Source: Pseudomonas sp. MYb118
Lineage (GTDB): Bacteria > Pseudomonadota > Gammaproteobacteria > Pseudomonadales > Pseudomonadaceae
Direction: 5' to 3'
Length of the DNA stretch: 64,000 nt
Assembly: GCF_040947875.1 (NCBI RefSeq)
Contig: NZ_JBFRXN010000002.1
Span: 868,001 to 932,000 of the forward strand
The first letter of the stretch is position 1. Each line of letters begins with the position of its first letter. A model generated the notes under the pieces. The model saw nothing but the letters and a program-made list of their open reading frames with translations, had not been told where the DNA came from and searched no databases. Of this stretch, positions 39,999-49,446 are shown piece after piece. A program made the translations under genes and the position numbers.

Positions 39999-41237
39999 AT
40001 GCCCAGCCAAGCGCCCTTGCTGTTACGTCATCACCGCCCTTTCATCGCGTTCTGGCTGGCCCGGATCTTCACCGCCAGCGGCTTTCAGATGCTCACCGTG
40101 GCGATCGGCTGGAACCTCTATCAGCTGACCGGCAACGTGCTCGACCTCGGCCTGGTCGGCCTGGTGGAATTCGCGCCCCGCGTGCTGTTCATGTTGCACA
40201 CCGGGCATGTCGCCGACCGCTATGACCGACGCAAGGTCGCGGCCATCTGCCAGTCGCTGCAAGCCCTGATCGCCCTGACCCTGGCGATTGGCGGCGCCAC
40301 TGGCCACGTTACCCGGGAAATGATCTTCATCCTCGCCTTCCTGCTCGGCGCCGCCCGCTCCTTCGAGATGCCGACGACCCAGGCCTTGCTGCCGAGCATC
40401 GTGCCTCCCGCGCTGTTTCCCCGCGCCGTGGCCGCGGCACAGTCGGCGCAACAGTCGGCCACCATCGTCGCCCCGGCCCTGGGCGGCCTGCTCTACGCCT
40501 TCGGCAGTGTCTGGGTGTACGGGCCGACCGTGATCCTGTACGTGATCGCCTGCACGCTGATGCTCAACCTGCCAGCCCGACAAACGCCGTTGAACAAGGG
40601 CAAGGCAACCCTGGACTCGCTGCTGGCCGGCATCCGTTTCATTCGCAGCCGCCCGGACATCCTCGGGGCGATCTCCCTGGACCTGTTTGCCGTGTTGCTC
40701 GGCGGGGCGACGGCGCTGCTGCCGGTGTTCGCCAAGGACATCCTGCTGACCGGGCCCTGGGGCCTGGGCCTGCTGCGCTCGGCGCCCGCCGTCGGCGCAC
40801 TGCTGATGTCGTTGTGGCTCGCGCGGTTCTCGGTGGATCGCCATGTCGGTCGCGTGATGTTCACCGCTGTCGGAGTGTTCGGCGTCGCCACCATTGCCTT
40901 CGGCCTCTCGACGTCGTTCTGGTTTTCTTTGGGCGTGCTGGTGGTGCTGGGCGCGGCGGACATGATCAGCATGGTCATTCGCGCCTCCTTCGTGCAGCTG
41001 GAAACACCAGACGAAATGCGCGGCCGGGTCAGCGCCGTCAACGGCCTGTTCATCGGCGCCTCGAACCAGTTGGGCGAATTCGAATCCGGCCTCACCGCCC
41101 ACTGGTTCGGCACCGTGCCGGCGGTGGTCATGGGCGGCGTCGGCACGCTGGTGGTGACCGGGGTGTGGATCAAGCTGTTCCCGACCCTGGCCAACCGTGA
41201 CCGCATGCATGTGCCGGTGGAAGAGGCCAAAGTCTAG
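39999..41237 (+). CDS. MFS transporter (DHA3 / EntS-like)
   Basis: A 412-residue major facilitator with 12 predicted membrane helices. It starts MPSQAPLLLRHHRPFIAFWLARIFTASG, keeps the loop 2-3 motif GHVADRYDRRKV, and has a second-half duplicated motif (ARFSVDRHVGR). This MFS_3 branch includes siderophore exporters such as EntS and various drug exporters; no substrate can be inferred. It is divergent from cioA and ends four bases into the convergent paoC gene. The start ATG at 39999 has a weak ribosome binding site (GACCTGC upstream). Confidence 0.8.
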   Translation: MPSQAPLLLRHHRPFIAFWLARIFTASGFQMLTVAIGWNLYQLTGNVLDLGLVGLVEFAPRVLFMLHTGHVADRYDRRKVAAICQSLQALIALTLAIGGATGHVTREMIFILAFLLGAARSFEMPTTQALLPSIVPPALFPRAVAAAQSAQQSATIVAPALGGLLYAFGSVWVYGPTVILYVIACTLMLNLPARQTPLNKGKATLDSLLAGIRFIRSRPDILGAISLDLFAVLLGGATALLPVFAKDILLTGPWGLGLLRSAPAVGALLMSLWLARFSVDRHVGRVMFTAVGVFGVATIAFGLSTSFWFSLGVLVVLGAADMISMVIRASFVQLETPDEMRGRVSAVNGLFIGASNQLGEFESGLTAHWFGTVPAVVMGGVGTLVVTGVWIKLFPTLANRDRMHVPVEEAKV

Positions 41238-43435
41238 AGCAGTTTGTCGAGGGTGATGGGAAAGTCCCGCACCCGCTTGCCGGTGGCGTGGTAGATGGCG
41301 TTGGCCACCGCCGCCGCGACCCCGACGATGCCGATTTCACCCACGCCCTTGGACCCGAGCGCATTGACAATCTCGTCGCGTTCTTCGACGAACAGCACAT
41401 CAATGTCGCCGATATCGGCATTCACCGGGATGTGATATTCCGCCAGGCTGTGGTTCATGTGACGCCCCAGCCCATGGTCGGTTTGCGTCTCTTCTTGCAA
41501 GGCCATGCCGATCCCCCACACCACCCCACCGAGAATCTGGCTGCGGGCCATTTTCGGATTGACCACCCGCCCTGCCGCGATGGCGCTGACCACGCGATTG
41601 ACCCTGACCGTGCCCAGGTCCTCATCCACCAGCACTTCGACAAAAACCGCCGAGTGGGTCGCGGTGGCATAGGCCTGGCGCTTTTGGTCGGGTTCGGCAT
41701 CCACCTGCACCTCGATCCGCTCTTCACCGCTGTTGCGAACCAGTTCGGCCAGCTCGATTCGTGCGCCTCCCCACGACAGGTAGCCCGCTTCAAAAACAGC
41801 CTGTTCAGTCGTCACGGCACTGAAATCCGCCGAGCTCTGCCGCGCCACGGCCAGCAGTTTTTCCTTCAGCGCTGCGCAGGCCCGCTGGACGGCGGTGCCG
41901 ACCGACGACACAGTGAACGAACCGCCCTGCAACGGCGCCTTCGGCAATGAAGAGTCACCGAGAACGAACGTGACGTCTTCCAGGCACACGCCCGACGACT
42001 GGGCTGCGATTTGCGTCATCACCGTGTAGGTTCCGGTGCCGATATCGGTGGTCGCGCTGCTGACTGTCAGTTTACCCTGCTCGTCGAGCGTTGCCCTGGC
42101 ACTGGCTTTCTGTTGCATCGCCTCCCAGACACCACCGGCCATGCCCCAACCGACCAAATGGCGGCCCTGGCGCATGCTGCGCGGCTCGGGATTGCGCTGC
42201 TCCCAGCCAAAACGCTGCGCGCCCTGGGCATAACATTCGCGCAGTTCTTTGCTGGAGTAGGGCTTGTCCTCGTTCTGGTTCCGCTCGGCATAGTTGTTCA
42301 ACCGTAACTGAACAGGATCAATCGCCAGCGCACAGGCCAGCTCGTCCATCGCGCACTCCAGGCCGATCAGCCCCAGCGCCGCACCGGGAGCACGCATGTC
42401 CAGCGGGGTGAATACATCGAGCGGCAGCAGTTTGTAGGTCAACTGCACGTTGTCGCAGTGATAAAGCATGCCGCTCCACTCGACCACGTGTTCGGTGAAG
42501 TCCTCGAAACGCGAAGTCTGGCCAATGGCCGTGTGCGCGACCGCGAGCAAACGCCCATTGGCCGCCGCGCCCAACTGCAGGCGTTGCAGGGTGCGGGGAC
42601 GATACCCGAAGGTGAACATCTGCTGGCGAGTCAGCGTTACACGTACAGAACGCTTGAGGTGTAACGCGGCCATCACTGCCAGCGGCAACTGATATTGCGG
42701 ACGCAGACCGGAGCCGAATGCGCCACCGACGTATGCAGCGAAGATTCTGACTTGCTCTTTCTCCAGGCCGAAGACTTTCTGCACATAGGACTGACAGTTC
42801 TGCGTGCCTTGAGTCTTGTCGTGGATGTGCAGGCTGCCGTCGGTCTGGTACAGCACCGTACTGGCGTGCGGTTCCATCGGGTTGTGATGTTCGATGGGCG
42901 TGCTGTAGTGCAGATCCAGGCTCAGGGCCGCACCGGCGAACTCCGCCTGGAAATTCCCACGCGGCTTGGGCAATTCGGCGGGGGCTGGATGCGCATCGCC
43001 CTGCAGACTCAACAGATCTGTCTGATGGGATTGTGCTTCGTATTCAACGCTGATCAATGAACCCGCGTGCCGCGCCAGCTCCAGGTTATCCGCGACCACC
43101 AATGCCAGCGGTTGTCCGCTGTACAGCACTCTATCGTTGTACAACGGACGGAACGGCGAACCATCGGCCGAATCCGCGTCCTCGTAACTTTTGTCGTAAC
43201 TGGCGACGCTCGGCCGATTGGTGTGGTCAATGACCGCGACCACACCAGGCAAAGCCAGCGCCTTCGAGGCGTCGATGCGGATCACTCGGCCTCGGGCGAT
43301 GGAGCTCGACACGACACTGCCATGCAGCAACCCCTGTTCGGGGAACTCCCCGGCGTACCGGGCTTGACCCGTGACTTTGAGGCGACCGTCGACGCGATCC
43401 AGCGGCTGACCGATGGCTTGGGTAAAGGTGTTCAT
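41234..43435 (-). CDS. paoC: Molybdenum-binding subunit of a PaoC-like aldehyde oxidoreductase
   Basis: The large catalytic subunit of a xanthine oxidase family enzyme, 733 residues, with the molybdopterin-binding repeats and near the C-terminus the conserved glutamate motif GSKGVGEIGIVG that activates water in this family. It begins TQAIGQPLDRVDGRLKVTGQARYAGEFP, typical. Its order with the FAD and 2Fe-2S subunits is that of E. coli PaoABC (YagTSR), a periplasmic aldehyde oxidoreductase. Four-base overlap with the FAD subunit (43432-43435) implies coupled translation. Convergent with the MFS gene. Confidence 0.9.
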   Translation of the reverse strand: MNTFTQAIGQPLDRVDGRLKVTGQARYAGEFPEQGLLHGSVVSSSIARGRVIRIDASKALALPGVVAVIDHTNRPSVASYDKSYEDADSADGSPFRPLYNDRVLYSGQPLALVVADNLELARHAGSLISVEYEAQSHQTDLLSLQGDAHPAPAELPKPRGNFQAEFAGAALSLDLHYSTPIEHHNPMEPHASTVLYQTDGSLHIHDKTQGTQNCQSYVQKVFGLEKEQVRIFAAYVGGAFGSGLRPQYQLPLAVMAALHLKRSVRVTLTRQQMFTFGYRPRTLQRLQLGAAANGRLLAVAHTAIGQTSRFEDFTEHVVEWSGMLYHCDNVQLTYKLLPLDVFTPLDMRAPGAALGLIGLECAMDELACALAIDPVQLRLNNYAERNQNEDKPYSSKELRECYAQGAQRFGWEQRNPEPRSMRQGRHLVGWGMAGGVWEAMQQKASARATLDEQGKLTVSSATTDIGTGTYTVMTQIAAQSSGVCLEDVTFVLGDSSLPKAPLQGGSFTVSSVGTAVQRACAALKEKLLAVARQSSADFSAVTTEQAVFEAGYLSWGGARIELAELVRNSGEERIEVQVDAEPDQKRQAYATATHSAVFVEVLVDEDLGTVRVNRVVSAIAAGRVVNPKMARSQILGGVVWGIGMALQEETQTDHGLGRHMNHSLAEYHIPVNADIGDIDVLFVEERDEIVNALGSKGVGEIGIVGVAAAVANAIYHATGKRVRDFPITLDKLL

Positions 43436-44421
43436 TGGACCCGTCCTCCCTGCGCGGCGGTGTTCAGCGCGCGAATGATGGCTCGACGGGCCAGCGCCAC
43501 TTTGAAGGCGTTGTGATCGAGTGGTTCGGCGTCTTGCAGCAGAGTGTCCGCCGCGTTGCCAAAGGTTTCATGGCTGGGTGCCTTGCCCACCAGTGCACGC
43601 TCCACCGCTTCATCACGCCAGGGTTTGTGCGCCACACCACCCAGCGCCAGTCGCGCCTCGCGGATGATCGGCCCTGTCAGATCCAACGCAGCCGCCACTG
43701 ACACCAGGGCAAAGGCATAGGAAGCGCGATCGCGGATTTTCAGGTAATGGCTGTGCTCGGCAAAACCTGCCGCAGGCAGTTCAATGGCGGTGACCAGTTC
43801 ATCGTCCGCCAGCTGGTTATCCCGCTCGGGGGCATCGCCCGGCAGACGATGAAAGTCCGCAAACTCGATAGTCCGCGCAGCGTCACGGCCCTGGACATGC
43901 ACCACAGCACTCAAGGCAGCGAGCGCCACGCACATGTCTGAAGGGTGCGTGGCCACGCATTGGGCACTGGCGCCGAGAATCGCATGAATCCGGTTAAGCC
44001 CTGCCCGCGCCGGACAACCACTGCCCGGCTCGCGCTTGTTGCACGGCACGCTGGCGTCATAGAAGTAATAACAACGCGTACGCTGCAACAGATTACCGCC
44101 GGTGCTGGCCATATTGCGCAATTGCGGCGAAGCGCCGGCGAGAATCGCCTGGGACAGCATCGGGTAACGCTGTTCGATCAAGGGATGCCAGGCAAGATCG
44201 GCATTGCTGACCAAGGCACCGATCATGACCCCGCCGCCAGCGGTTTCGCTGACGTTGTTCAGGGCAAGCCCGGTGATATTGATCAGATGCTCTGGTCGTG
44301 TGAGGTTTTCCTTCATCAAATCCAGAAGGTTGGTGCCACCGGCAATGAACCGCGATGCGGGACCGGCCAGTTGCACCGCCTCCTGAACCGACTCGGGCTT
44401 GCTGTATTGGAACGGGTTCAT
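43432..44421 (-). CDS. paoB: FAD-binding subunit of a PaoB-like aldehyde oxidoreductase
   Basis: A 329-residue FAD-binding subunit of a molybdenum hydroxylase. It opens MNPFQYSKPESVQEAVQLAG and has the FAD loop RFIAGGTNLLDLMKENL and the second loop AGASPQLRNMASTGGNLLQRTRCYYF. The cysteines in TRCYYFYDASVPCNKREPGSGCPARAG could bind a 4Fe-4S cluster, as reported for PaoB. Overlaps both neighbours by four bases in the paoA-paoB-paoC order. Confidence 0.9.
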   Translation of the reverse strand: MNPFQYSKPESVQEAVQLAGPASRFIAGGTNLLDLMKENLTRPEHLINITGLALNNVSETAGGGVMIGALVSNADLAWHPLIEQRYPMLSQAILAGASPQLRNMASTGGNLLQRTRCYYFYDASVPCNKREPGSGCPARAGLNRIHAILGASAQCVATHPSDMCVALAALSAVVHVQGRDAARTIEFADFHRLPGDAPERDNQLADDELVTAIELPAAGFAEHSHYLKIRDRASYAFALVSVAAALDLTGPIIREARLALGGVAHKPWRDEAVERALVGKAPSHETFGNAADTLLQDAEPLDHNAFKVALARRAIIRALNTAAQGGRVQ

Positions 44422-44951
44422 CGCTCACCTCCAGGCTCAGTGGGTGAACCGCAGGCTGGCAACGCTTCCTCGATAGCATCACGGATGTTGCTGTAGGCAC
44501 CGCAGCGACAAAGGTTGCCGCTCATCAGTTCAGCAATGTCGGCCGTGGAATGCGCCCGACCTTCATTGGCCAGCCCCACCGCAGAACAGATCTGCCCCGG
44601 CGTGCAATAGCCGCACTGAAAGGCATCGTGCCTGATGAAAGCCTGCTGCATCGGGTGCAGCTCATCGCCACTCGCCAGGCCCTCGATCGTGGTCAGTTGC
44701 GCACCTTGGCACATCACTGCCAGGGTCAGGCAGGCATTCACACGCCGACCATCGCGCAGCACCGTGCAGGCACCGCACTGGCCGTGATCGCAACCCTTTT
44801 TAGTACCGATCAAGTCCAGTTGCTCGCGCAGCAAGTCCAGCAGTGTGGTCCAGGGCAGGACCTCAAGCCGCAGTTCCTTGCCGTTGAGCGTCAGGGCCAA
44901 CGGATGACGGACAAACGACGCTGGCGTCGCTTCGCAAAAGCTCGCGCTCAT
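44418..44951 (-). CDS. paoA: 2Fe-2S subunit of a PaoA-like aldehyde oxidoreductase
   Basis: A 177-residue iron-sulfur subunit that binds two 2Fe-2S clusters: a plant-ferredoxin-like fold with CDHGQCGACTVL and a helical domain with CGYCTPGQ and NLCRCGAYSNI. The start is the ATG at 44951 (MSASFCEATPASF). The upstream 14 codons lack support; GAGGTG precedes the chosen ATG. There is no convincing twin-arginine signal at the N-terminus, unlike E. coli PaoA, so the enzyme may be cytoplasmic. First gene of the operon. Confidence 0.88.
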   Translation of the reverse strand: MSASFCEATPASFVRHPLALTLNGKELRLEVLPWTTLLDLLREQLDLIGTKKGCDHGQCGACTVLRDGRRVNACLTLAVMCQGAQLTTIEGLASGDELHPMQQAFIRHDAFQCGYCTPGQICSAVGLANEGRAHSTADIAELMSGNLCRCGAYSNIRDAIEEALPACGSPTEPGGER

Positions 44952-45118
44952 AAACACCTCACGGTTGGTCGTACGTTCGCGGCGTTTTGGCAAACCGCCG
45001 TCATAAGGGGTACGACTTCGGGGGTGTTTGAGCGTTCAAGGGGATTGATCAGGAGCACTCGGCGAAGATCACCTTGCACGTTTTTCCCGATCAAGTGCGG
45101 TACATGGTTACCGCATTC

Positions 45119-45141
45119 AGTGTAATGTATCGCCTTACACT
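45119..45141. promoter_or_regulatory. Inverted-repeat operator of the HigBA pair
   Basis: AGTGTAA and TTACACT, perfect seven-base arms around a nine-base spacer, end seven bases before the HigB start (45148). A position over the promoter and start fits HigA binding to repress its own operon. Confidence 0.75.
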
Positions 45142-45147
45142 TGCCCC

Positions 45148-45426
45148 ATGATCAAATCCTTTCAGCACAAAGGCCTTCGCGGCTTCTATGAAACAGGTTC
45201 GACGCGTGGAATTCGGGCAGACCATGCAAAACGGCTGTCACGAATGCTGCAATTCATGGACCGGGCACTGGTGCCTGACGATCTCGACATCCCTGGATGG
45301 CGATTACACCCACTCCGGGGTCAATGGATTGAATACTGGTCCCTGAGTGTTTCGGGAAATTGGCGGGTCATTTTTCGTTTTATCGGTTCGGATATCGAAT
45401 GCGTCGACTATCTGGACTACCACTGA
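45148..45426 (+). CDS. higB: HigB-type mRNA-interferase toxin
   Basis: A 92-residue protein of the RelE/HigB toxin family, which cuts mRNA on the ribosome when free. It begins MIKSFQHKGLRGFYETGSTRGI and contains the conserved WRLHPLRGQWIEYWSLSVSGNWRVIFRF core, with the basic and aromatic residues of the family. The toxin gene comes before the antitoxin, the reversed order typical of higBA. Ends 13 bases before higA. A perfect dyad precedes the start. Confidence 0.93.
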   Translation: MIKSFQHKGLRGFYETGSTRGIRADHAKRLSRMLQFMDRALVPDDLDIPGWRLHPLRGQWIEYWSLSVSGNWRVIFRFIGSDIECVDYLDYH

Positions 45427-45439
45427 CAGGAGGCAGGAG

Positions 45440-45727
45440 ATGCCCTTGCACAACCCGCCACACCCTGGCGATACGCTTCTGCAGGATGTACTGCCCGAGT
45501 TGGGTCTCAGCGTGACAGCGCTTGCCCGGCACCTGGGCTTTGCGCGCCCGCACCTGTCGAGGGTGCTGCATGGGCATGCTCCGATCAGCCCGGACCTGGC
45601 CGTTCGCCTGGAGCGCGCCGGGATTGGCAAGGCGCGGATGTGGCTCGCCGTGCAGTCTGATTATGATCTCTGGCAAGCGGAACAGCGTGAGCAGCCGGTC
45701 ATCGAGCTGCTTGCCAATCACGCCTGA
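45440..45727 (+). CDS. higA: HigA-type antitoxin
   Basis: A 95-residue XRE-type helix-turn-helix antitoxin. It begins MPLHNPPHPGDTLLQDVLPELGL, the standard HigA start, followed by the helix-turn-helix (VTALARHLGFARPHLSRVLHG) and a C-terminal part that neutralises HigB. The start at 45440 follows AGGCAGGAG with good spacing. It probably also represses the operon via the dyad at 45119. A likely complete and functional module, chromosomal. Confidence 0.93.
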   Translation: MPLHNPPHPGDTLLQDVLPELGLSVTALARHLGFARPHLSRVLHGHAPISPDLAVRLERAGIGKARMWLAVQSDYDLWQAEQREQPVIELLANHA

Positions 45728-45733
45728 GATTTT

Positions 45734-46285
45734 CTACCCCGCCATTTCCCCCGCCACGGCCACTCTGGTGGCCTTGCCGCAGAGTTGCTCGACCAGCGTG
45801 AGGGCGAACTCCAGTGCGCCTGCGGAACCCTGGGCGGTCACGCAGTTGCCATCGACCACCACCGCTTGATCGACAAAATGGCAGCCGGACAGGTGATGGC
45901 TGGCCGAAGGCAGGCAGGTCATGCGGCGTTGACGCAGCACGCCGCTGGCTTGCAGGGCCAGGGCCGGGGCTTCGGCGATGGCGGCGAACAAGCGGCCGGC
46001 GGCCGCCTGGTCCTTGATCAATTGCTGCAAGGGTTGATGGGCCGACAGGTGCTGCGCGCCGACGGCACCACCGGGCAATGCAATCAGGTCGAACGGCTGC
46101 GCCAGTACGTCCACCAGCATGCCATCGGCCGTAATACGCGTACCACGGGCACAGGTGAGCATGCGTCGCCCCTCGATGCTCGCGACCACCACTTCCACCC
46201 TGGCGCGGCGCAGCACGTCGATCAGGGTCACGGTCTGCAAGTCATCAATACCCTCGGCGAGGGTAATCAGGGCTCTAAAGGTCAT
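45734..46285 (-). CDS. DJ-1/PfpI family protein lacking the catalytic residues
   Basis: A 183-residue protein with the DJ-1/YajL fold (MTFRALITLAEGIDDLQTV, PFDLIALPGGAVGAQHL, TAQGSAGALEFALTLVEQL). Members usually need a nucleophilic cysteine near residue 106 and a glutamate near 18. Here the cysteine position is alanine (FAAIAEAPALAL, A104) and the glutamate is glutamine (Q17). Other fold residues remain, so the protein looks stable but inactive as glyoxalase, deglycase or peptidase. Convergent with higA, six bases apart at the stops. Located on its own. Confidence 0.85.
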   Translation of the reverse strand: MTFRALITLAEGIDDLQTVTLIDVLRRARVEVVVASIEGRRMLTCARGTRITADGMLVDVLAQPFDLIALPGGAVGAQHLSAHQPLQQLIKDQAAAGRLFAAIAEAPALALQASGVLRQRRMTCLPSASHHLSGCHFVDQAVVVDGNCVTAQGSAGALEFALTLVEQLCGKATRVAVAGEMAG

Positions 46286-46351
46286 GGGCGCAATCCGCAG
46301 GATGATCCTTAAAGCGTAGCCAGCTTTGCTGACGGTCGTTCGAGCGCGCCG

Positions 46352-46798
46352 TTACTTGATGTAAAGCTGCGTCGACAGGGTGTTGCCCGGGGCATTGATC
46401 GACGTATTGCGGAAGGTGAACGTGCCTTCCTGCTTGCCAGCCAGATCGAAGACATACAGGTAGCCCACCGTTCTTCGCCCGACCGTGCACTCGGTGAGGT
46501 TGCCATTATCGTAGGCACAGACAGGCGTGCGGGTGCCGTTCACCACAAAACCGTCCAGCCCGACCTGGGCCGCTCGACCATACCCGACTTCCAGCACGTA
46601 GACCTTGATGTTCGGCCCGGAGTGATCGCAGCGGGTCCTCTCCTGCCCTTCGTCGATGCTCTCGAAACCACAGCCGGGCGATTCGACCTTGAGCACCTTG
46701 ACCTGGGTCAGCGGTGCCGCCGATGCCGCCATCGCAGTTGGCGCCCCCAGCAACAAGCCCGCCGATACGGCCAATAAGCTAACCAGACACTTTTTCAT
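46352..46798 (-). CDS. Secreted protein, DUF4879-like
   Basis: A 148-residue protein with a signal peptide (MKKCLVSLLAVSAGLLLGAPTAMA) and a mature beta-rich domain starting ASAAPLTQVKVLKVESPGCG, with five cysteines including CGF, TRC, PVC and ECT. It resembles the DUF4879 family of secreted proteins of unknown role (known from Bacillus YolA), but the assignment is from memory of the pattern only. The start is the ATG at 46798; the longer ORF from 46861 reads through a hydrophilic leader and is less likely. Confidence 0.65.
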   Translation of the reverse strand: MKKCLVSLLAVSAGLLLGAPTAMAASAAPLTQVKVLKVESPGCGFESIDEGQERTRCDHSGPNIKVYVLEVGYGRAAQVGLDGFVVNGTRTPVCAYDNGNLTECTVGRRTVGYLYVFDLAGKQEGTFTFRNTSINAPGNTLSTQLYIK

Positions 46799-47020
46799 GC
46801 AAATCCCCATCGCCCCAAAACCAGCGCGCAGTATGGCGCACTTGGCTTTAACGCAAAACATCGACGACGATCACGGCCATAAGCAGCCACAACGCTACGC
46901 TGCTGGTATGATGCGCGGCTTTTTCCGACCCACAGAAAATTCCCAGGCGCCCGTAACGGTCTGTGCTTTGCTGTTGAGGTCGATACATTCACGGCGCCGG
47001 GCGCGCCACGGGGAGCAGAC

Positions 47021-48316
47021 ATGCTGGAAAGGCTGTTTCAACTCAAGGCACACAACACCAATGTGCGCACCGAAATTCTTGCGGGCGTCACGACGTTCCT
47101 GGCCATGGCCTACATTCTGTTCGTCAACCCGAGCATTCTCGGCGAGACCGGCATGGACAAGGGCGCGGTGTTCGTCGCGACCTGCCTGGCGGCCGCCATC
47201 GGCTCCACGGTCATGGGCCTGATCGCCAACTATCCGATCGCCCTCGCACCGGGCATGGGCCTCAATGCCTTCTTTACCTATACCGTGGTCCTGCACATGG
47301 GCCACACGTGGCAAGTGGCGCTGGGTGCGGTGTTCATCTCCGCCGTGTGCTTCTTCCTGCTGTCGATCTTCCGTATTCGCGAATGGATCATCAATAGCAT
47401 CCCGCTGCCCCTGCGCTCGGCGATTGCCGCCGGTATCGGCCTGTTCCTGGCGCTGATCGCCCTGCACAACGCCGGTATCGTGGTCAGCAACCCGGCGACC
47501 ATGGTGGGCCTGGGTGACCTGAAACAACCCGCGCCGATCCTCGCCACCATCGGCTTTGCCCTGATCGTGGCCCTGGAAGCCCTGGCGGTCCGCGGTGCGG
47601 TGCTGATCGGCATCCTGGCGGTGACCATCGTCTCGATCCTGATGGGCTTCACGCCATTCGGCGGCGTGACGTCGATGCCACCTTCCCTGGCACCGACCTT
47701 CCTGCAACTGGACATCAAGGGTGCGCTGGATATCGGCCTGGTCAGTGTGATCTTCGCCTTCCTGTTCGTTGACCTGTTCGACAACTCCGGCACCCTGATC
47801 GGCGTCGCCAAGCGCGCCGGCCTGATGGGCAAGGACGGCCACATGCCGAAAATGGGCCGTGCCCTGATCGCCGACAGCACCGCGGCCATGGCCGGTTCGC
47901 TGCTGGGCACGTCGACCACCACCAGCTACATCGAATCCGCCGCCGGCGTCAGCGCCGGTGGCCGTACCGGCCTGACCGCCATCGTGGTCGCGATCCTGTT
48001 CCTGCTGGCGCTGTTCTTCTCGCCACTGGCCGCCAGTGTCCCGGCGTTCGCTACCGCGCCGGCGCTGCTGTTCGTCGCCGTGCTGATGACATCCGGCCTG
48101 GCCGAAATAGACTGGGAAGACATCACCGTTGCCGCCCCCGTGGTGATCACCGCCCTGGCCATGCCGTTCACCTATTCCATCGCCAACGGCATCGCCTTCG
48201 GCTTCATCGCCTGGACCGCCATCAAACTGATGTCCGGTCGCGGCCGTGAGCTGAACCCGGCGCTGGTGATTCTGTCGATTCTGTTCGTGATCAAGTTGGG
48301 TTGGTTCAACGCATGA
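47021..48316 (+). CDS. NCS2-family purine permease (AzgA/GhxP type)
   Basis: A 431-residue inner membrane transporter with about 12-14 helices. It shows [17 protein letters not shown] and [17 protein letters not shown], hallmark segments of the AzgA-like NCS2 branch that imports adenine, guanine and hypoxanthine, and the [23 protein letters not shown] motif. Which purine is preferred cannot be told from sequence. Its stop overlaps the trmA start by four bases, so the two genes are likely an operon (the same pair as PA4719-PA4720 in P. aeruginosa). ATG preceded by GGGGAG. Confidence 0.92.
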   Translation: MLERLFQLKAHNTNVRTEILAGVTTFLAMAYILFVNPSILGETGMDKGAVFVATCLAAAIGSTVMGLIANYPIALAPGMGLNAFFTYTVVLHMGHTWQVALGAVFISAVCFFLLSIFRIREWIINSIPLPLRSAIAAGIGLFLALIALHNAGIVVSNPATMVGLGDLKQPAPILATIGFALIVALEALAVRGAVLIGILAVTIVSILMGFTPFGGVTSMPPSLAPTFLQLDIKGALDIGLVSVIFAFLFVDLFDNSGTLIGVAKRAGLMGKDGHMPKMGRALIADSTAAMAGSLLGTSTTTSYIESAAGVSAGGRTGLTAIVVAILFLLALFFSPLAASVPAFATAPALLFVAVLMTSGLAEIDWEDITVAAPVVITALAMPFTYSIANGIAFGFIAWTAIKLMSGRGRELNPALVILSILFVIKLGWFNA

Positions 48317-49392
48317 CTTTTGATTCCCAGGCCTACACCGTTCAGCTAGAAGAAAAGGTCGCGCGTCTGCGTGACCTGCTGGCCCCGTTCGATGCGCCCG
48401 AGCCTGCGGTGTTCGACTCGCCGCTGCAGAATTTCCGCCTGCGTGCCGAATTCCGCCTGTGGCGCGAAGCCGGTGAGCGTCATTACGCGATGTTTTCCCA
48501 GGAAGACAAACGCACGCCGATCCTGATCGAGCAGTTCCCGATTGCCAGCCTGCGCATCAATGAGCTGATGCCGCAGCTCAAGGCCGCCTGGCAAGCCAGC
48601 GCCGCACTGAGCCACAAGCTGTTTCAGGTGGAGTTCCTGACCACGCTGGCCGGCGATGCGATGATCACCTTGTGCTATCACCGCCCGCTGGACGAACACT
48701 GGCATGCAGCGGCGTCGAAGCTGGCCGCGGACCTGAACGTCAGCGTCATTGGCCGCTCCAAGGGCAAGCGCGAAGTGATCGGTCACGACTACGTGGTCGA
48801 AAAGCTCGAAGTCGGTGGCCGCACATTCAGCTACCGCCAGCCGGAAGGCGCGTTCACCCAGCCGAACGGCACCGTGAACCAGAAAATGCTCAACTGGGCC
48901 TACGACGCGCTGGGCGACCGCAGCGACGATCTGCTGGAACTGTATTGCGGCAATGGCAACTTCACGCTGCCCCTGGCGACCCGTGTGCGCAAGGTGCTGG
49001 CGACCGAGATCAGCAAGACATCGGTCAACGCAGCCCTGAGCAACCTCAGCGAAAACGCTGTGGATAATGTCACGCTGGTGCGTCTGTCCGCCGAAGAGCT
49101 GACGCAAGCGCTGAATGAAGTCCGCCCGTTCCGACGCCTGCACGGCATCGACCTCAAGAGCTACGAGTTTGGCAGTGTGTTCGTCGACCCGCCGCGTGCC
49201 GGCATGGACCCGGACACCTGTGAACTGACCCGGCGCTTCGACAACATCCTGTACATCTCCTGCAACCCGCAGACCCTGGCCGACAACATCGCCCAGTTGC
49301 ACGACACCCATCGCATCACCCGCTGTGCGATGTTCGACCAGTTCCCGTGGACTCACCACATGGAATCCGGCGTGTTGCTGACCCGGCGTTGA
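48313..49392 (+). CDS. trmA: tRNA (uracil(54)-C(5))-methyltransferase
   Basis: TrmA makes ribothymidine at position 54 of tRNA with SAM as methyl donor. The 359-residue protein has [10 protein letters not shown], the SAM loop [23 protein letters not shown] and the nucleophilic cysteine in ISCNPQTL. The start is the ATG at 48313, overlapping the preceding stop (ATGA). The longer in-frame version from 48301 is inside the permease gene. A hairpin terminator follows. Confidence 0.96.
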   Translation: MTFDSQAYTVQLEEKVARLRDLLAPFDAPEPAVFDSPLQNFRLRAEFRLWREAGERHYAMFSQEDKRTPILIEQFPIASLRINELMPQLKAAWQASAALSHKLFQVEFLTTLAGDAMITLCYHRPLDEHWHAAASKLAADLNVSVIGRSKGKREVIGHDYVVEKLEVGGRTFSYRQPEGAFTQPNGTVNQKMLNWAYDALGDRSDDLLELYCGNGNFTLPLATRVRKVLATEISKTSVNAALSNLSENAVDNVTLVRLSAEELTQALNEVRPFRRLHGIDLKSYEFGSVFVDPPRAGMDPDTCELTRRFDNILYISCNPQTLADNIAQLHDTHRITRCAMFDQFPWTHHMESGVLLTRR

Positions 49393-49413
49393 TAGCCTAA
49401 GTACGCGACAAAA

Positions 49414-49438
49414 CAGCCGTCATGAAGACGGCTTTTTT
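49414..49438 (+). terminator. Terminator of trmA
   Basis: AGCCGTC/GACGGCT with loop ATGAA, then six T. Confidence 0.9.
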
Positions 49439-49446
49439 GCGCGCGC

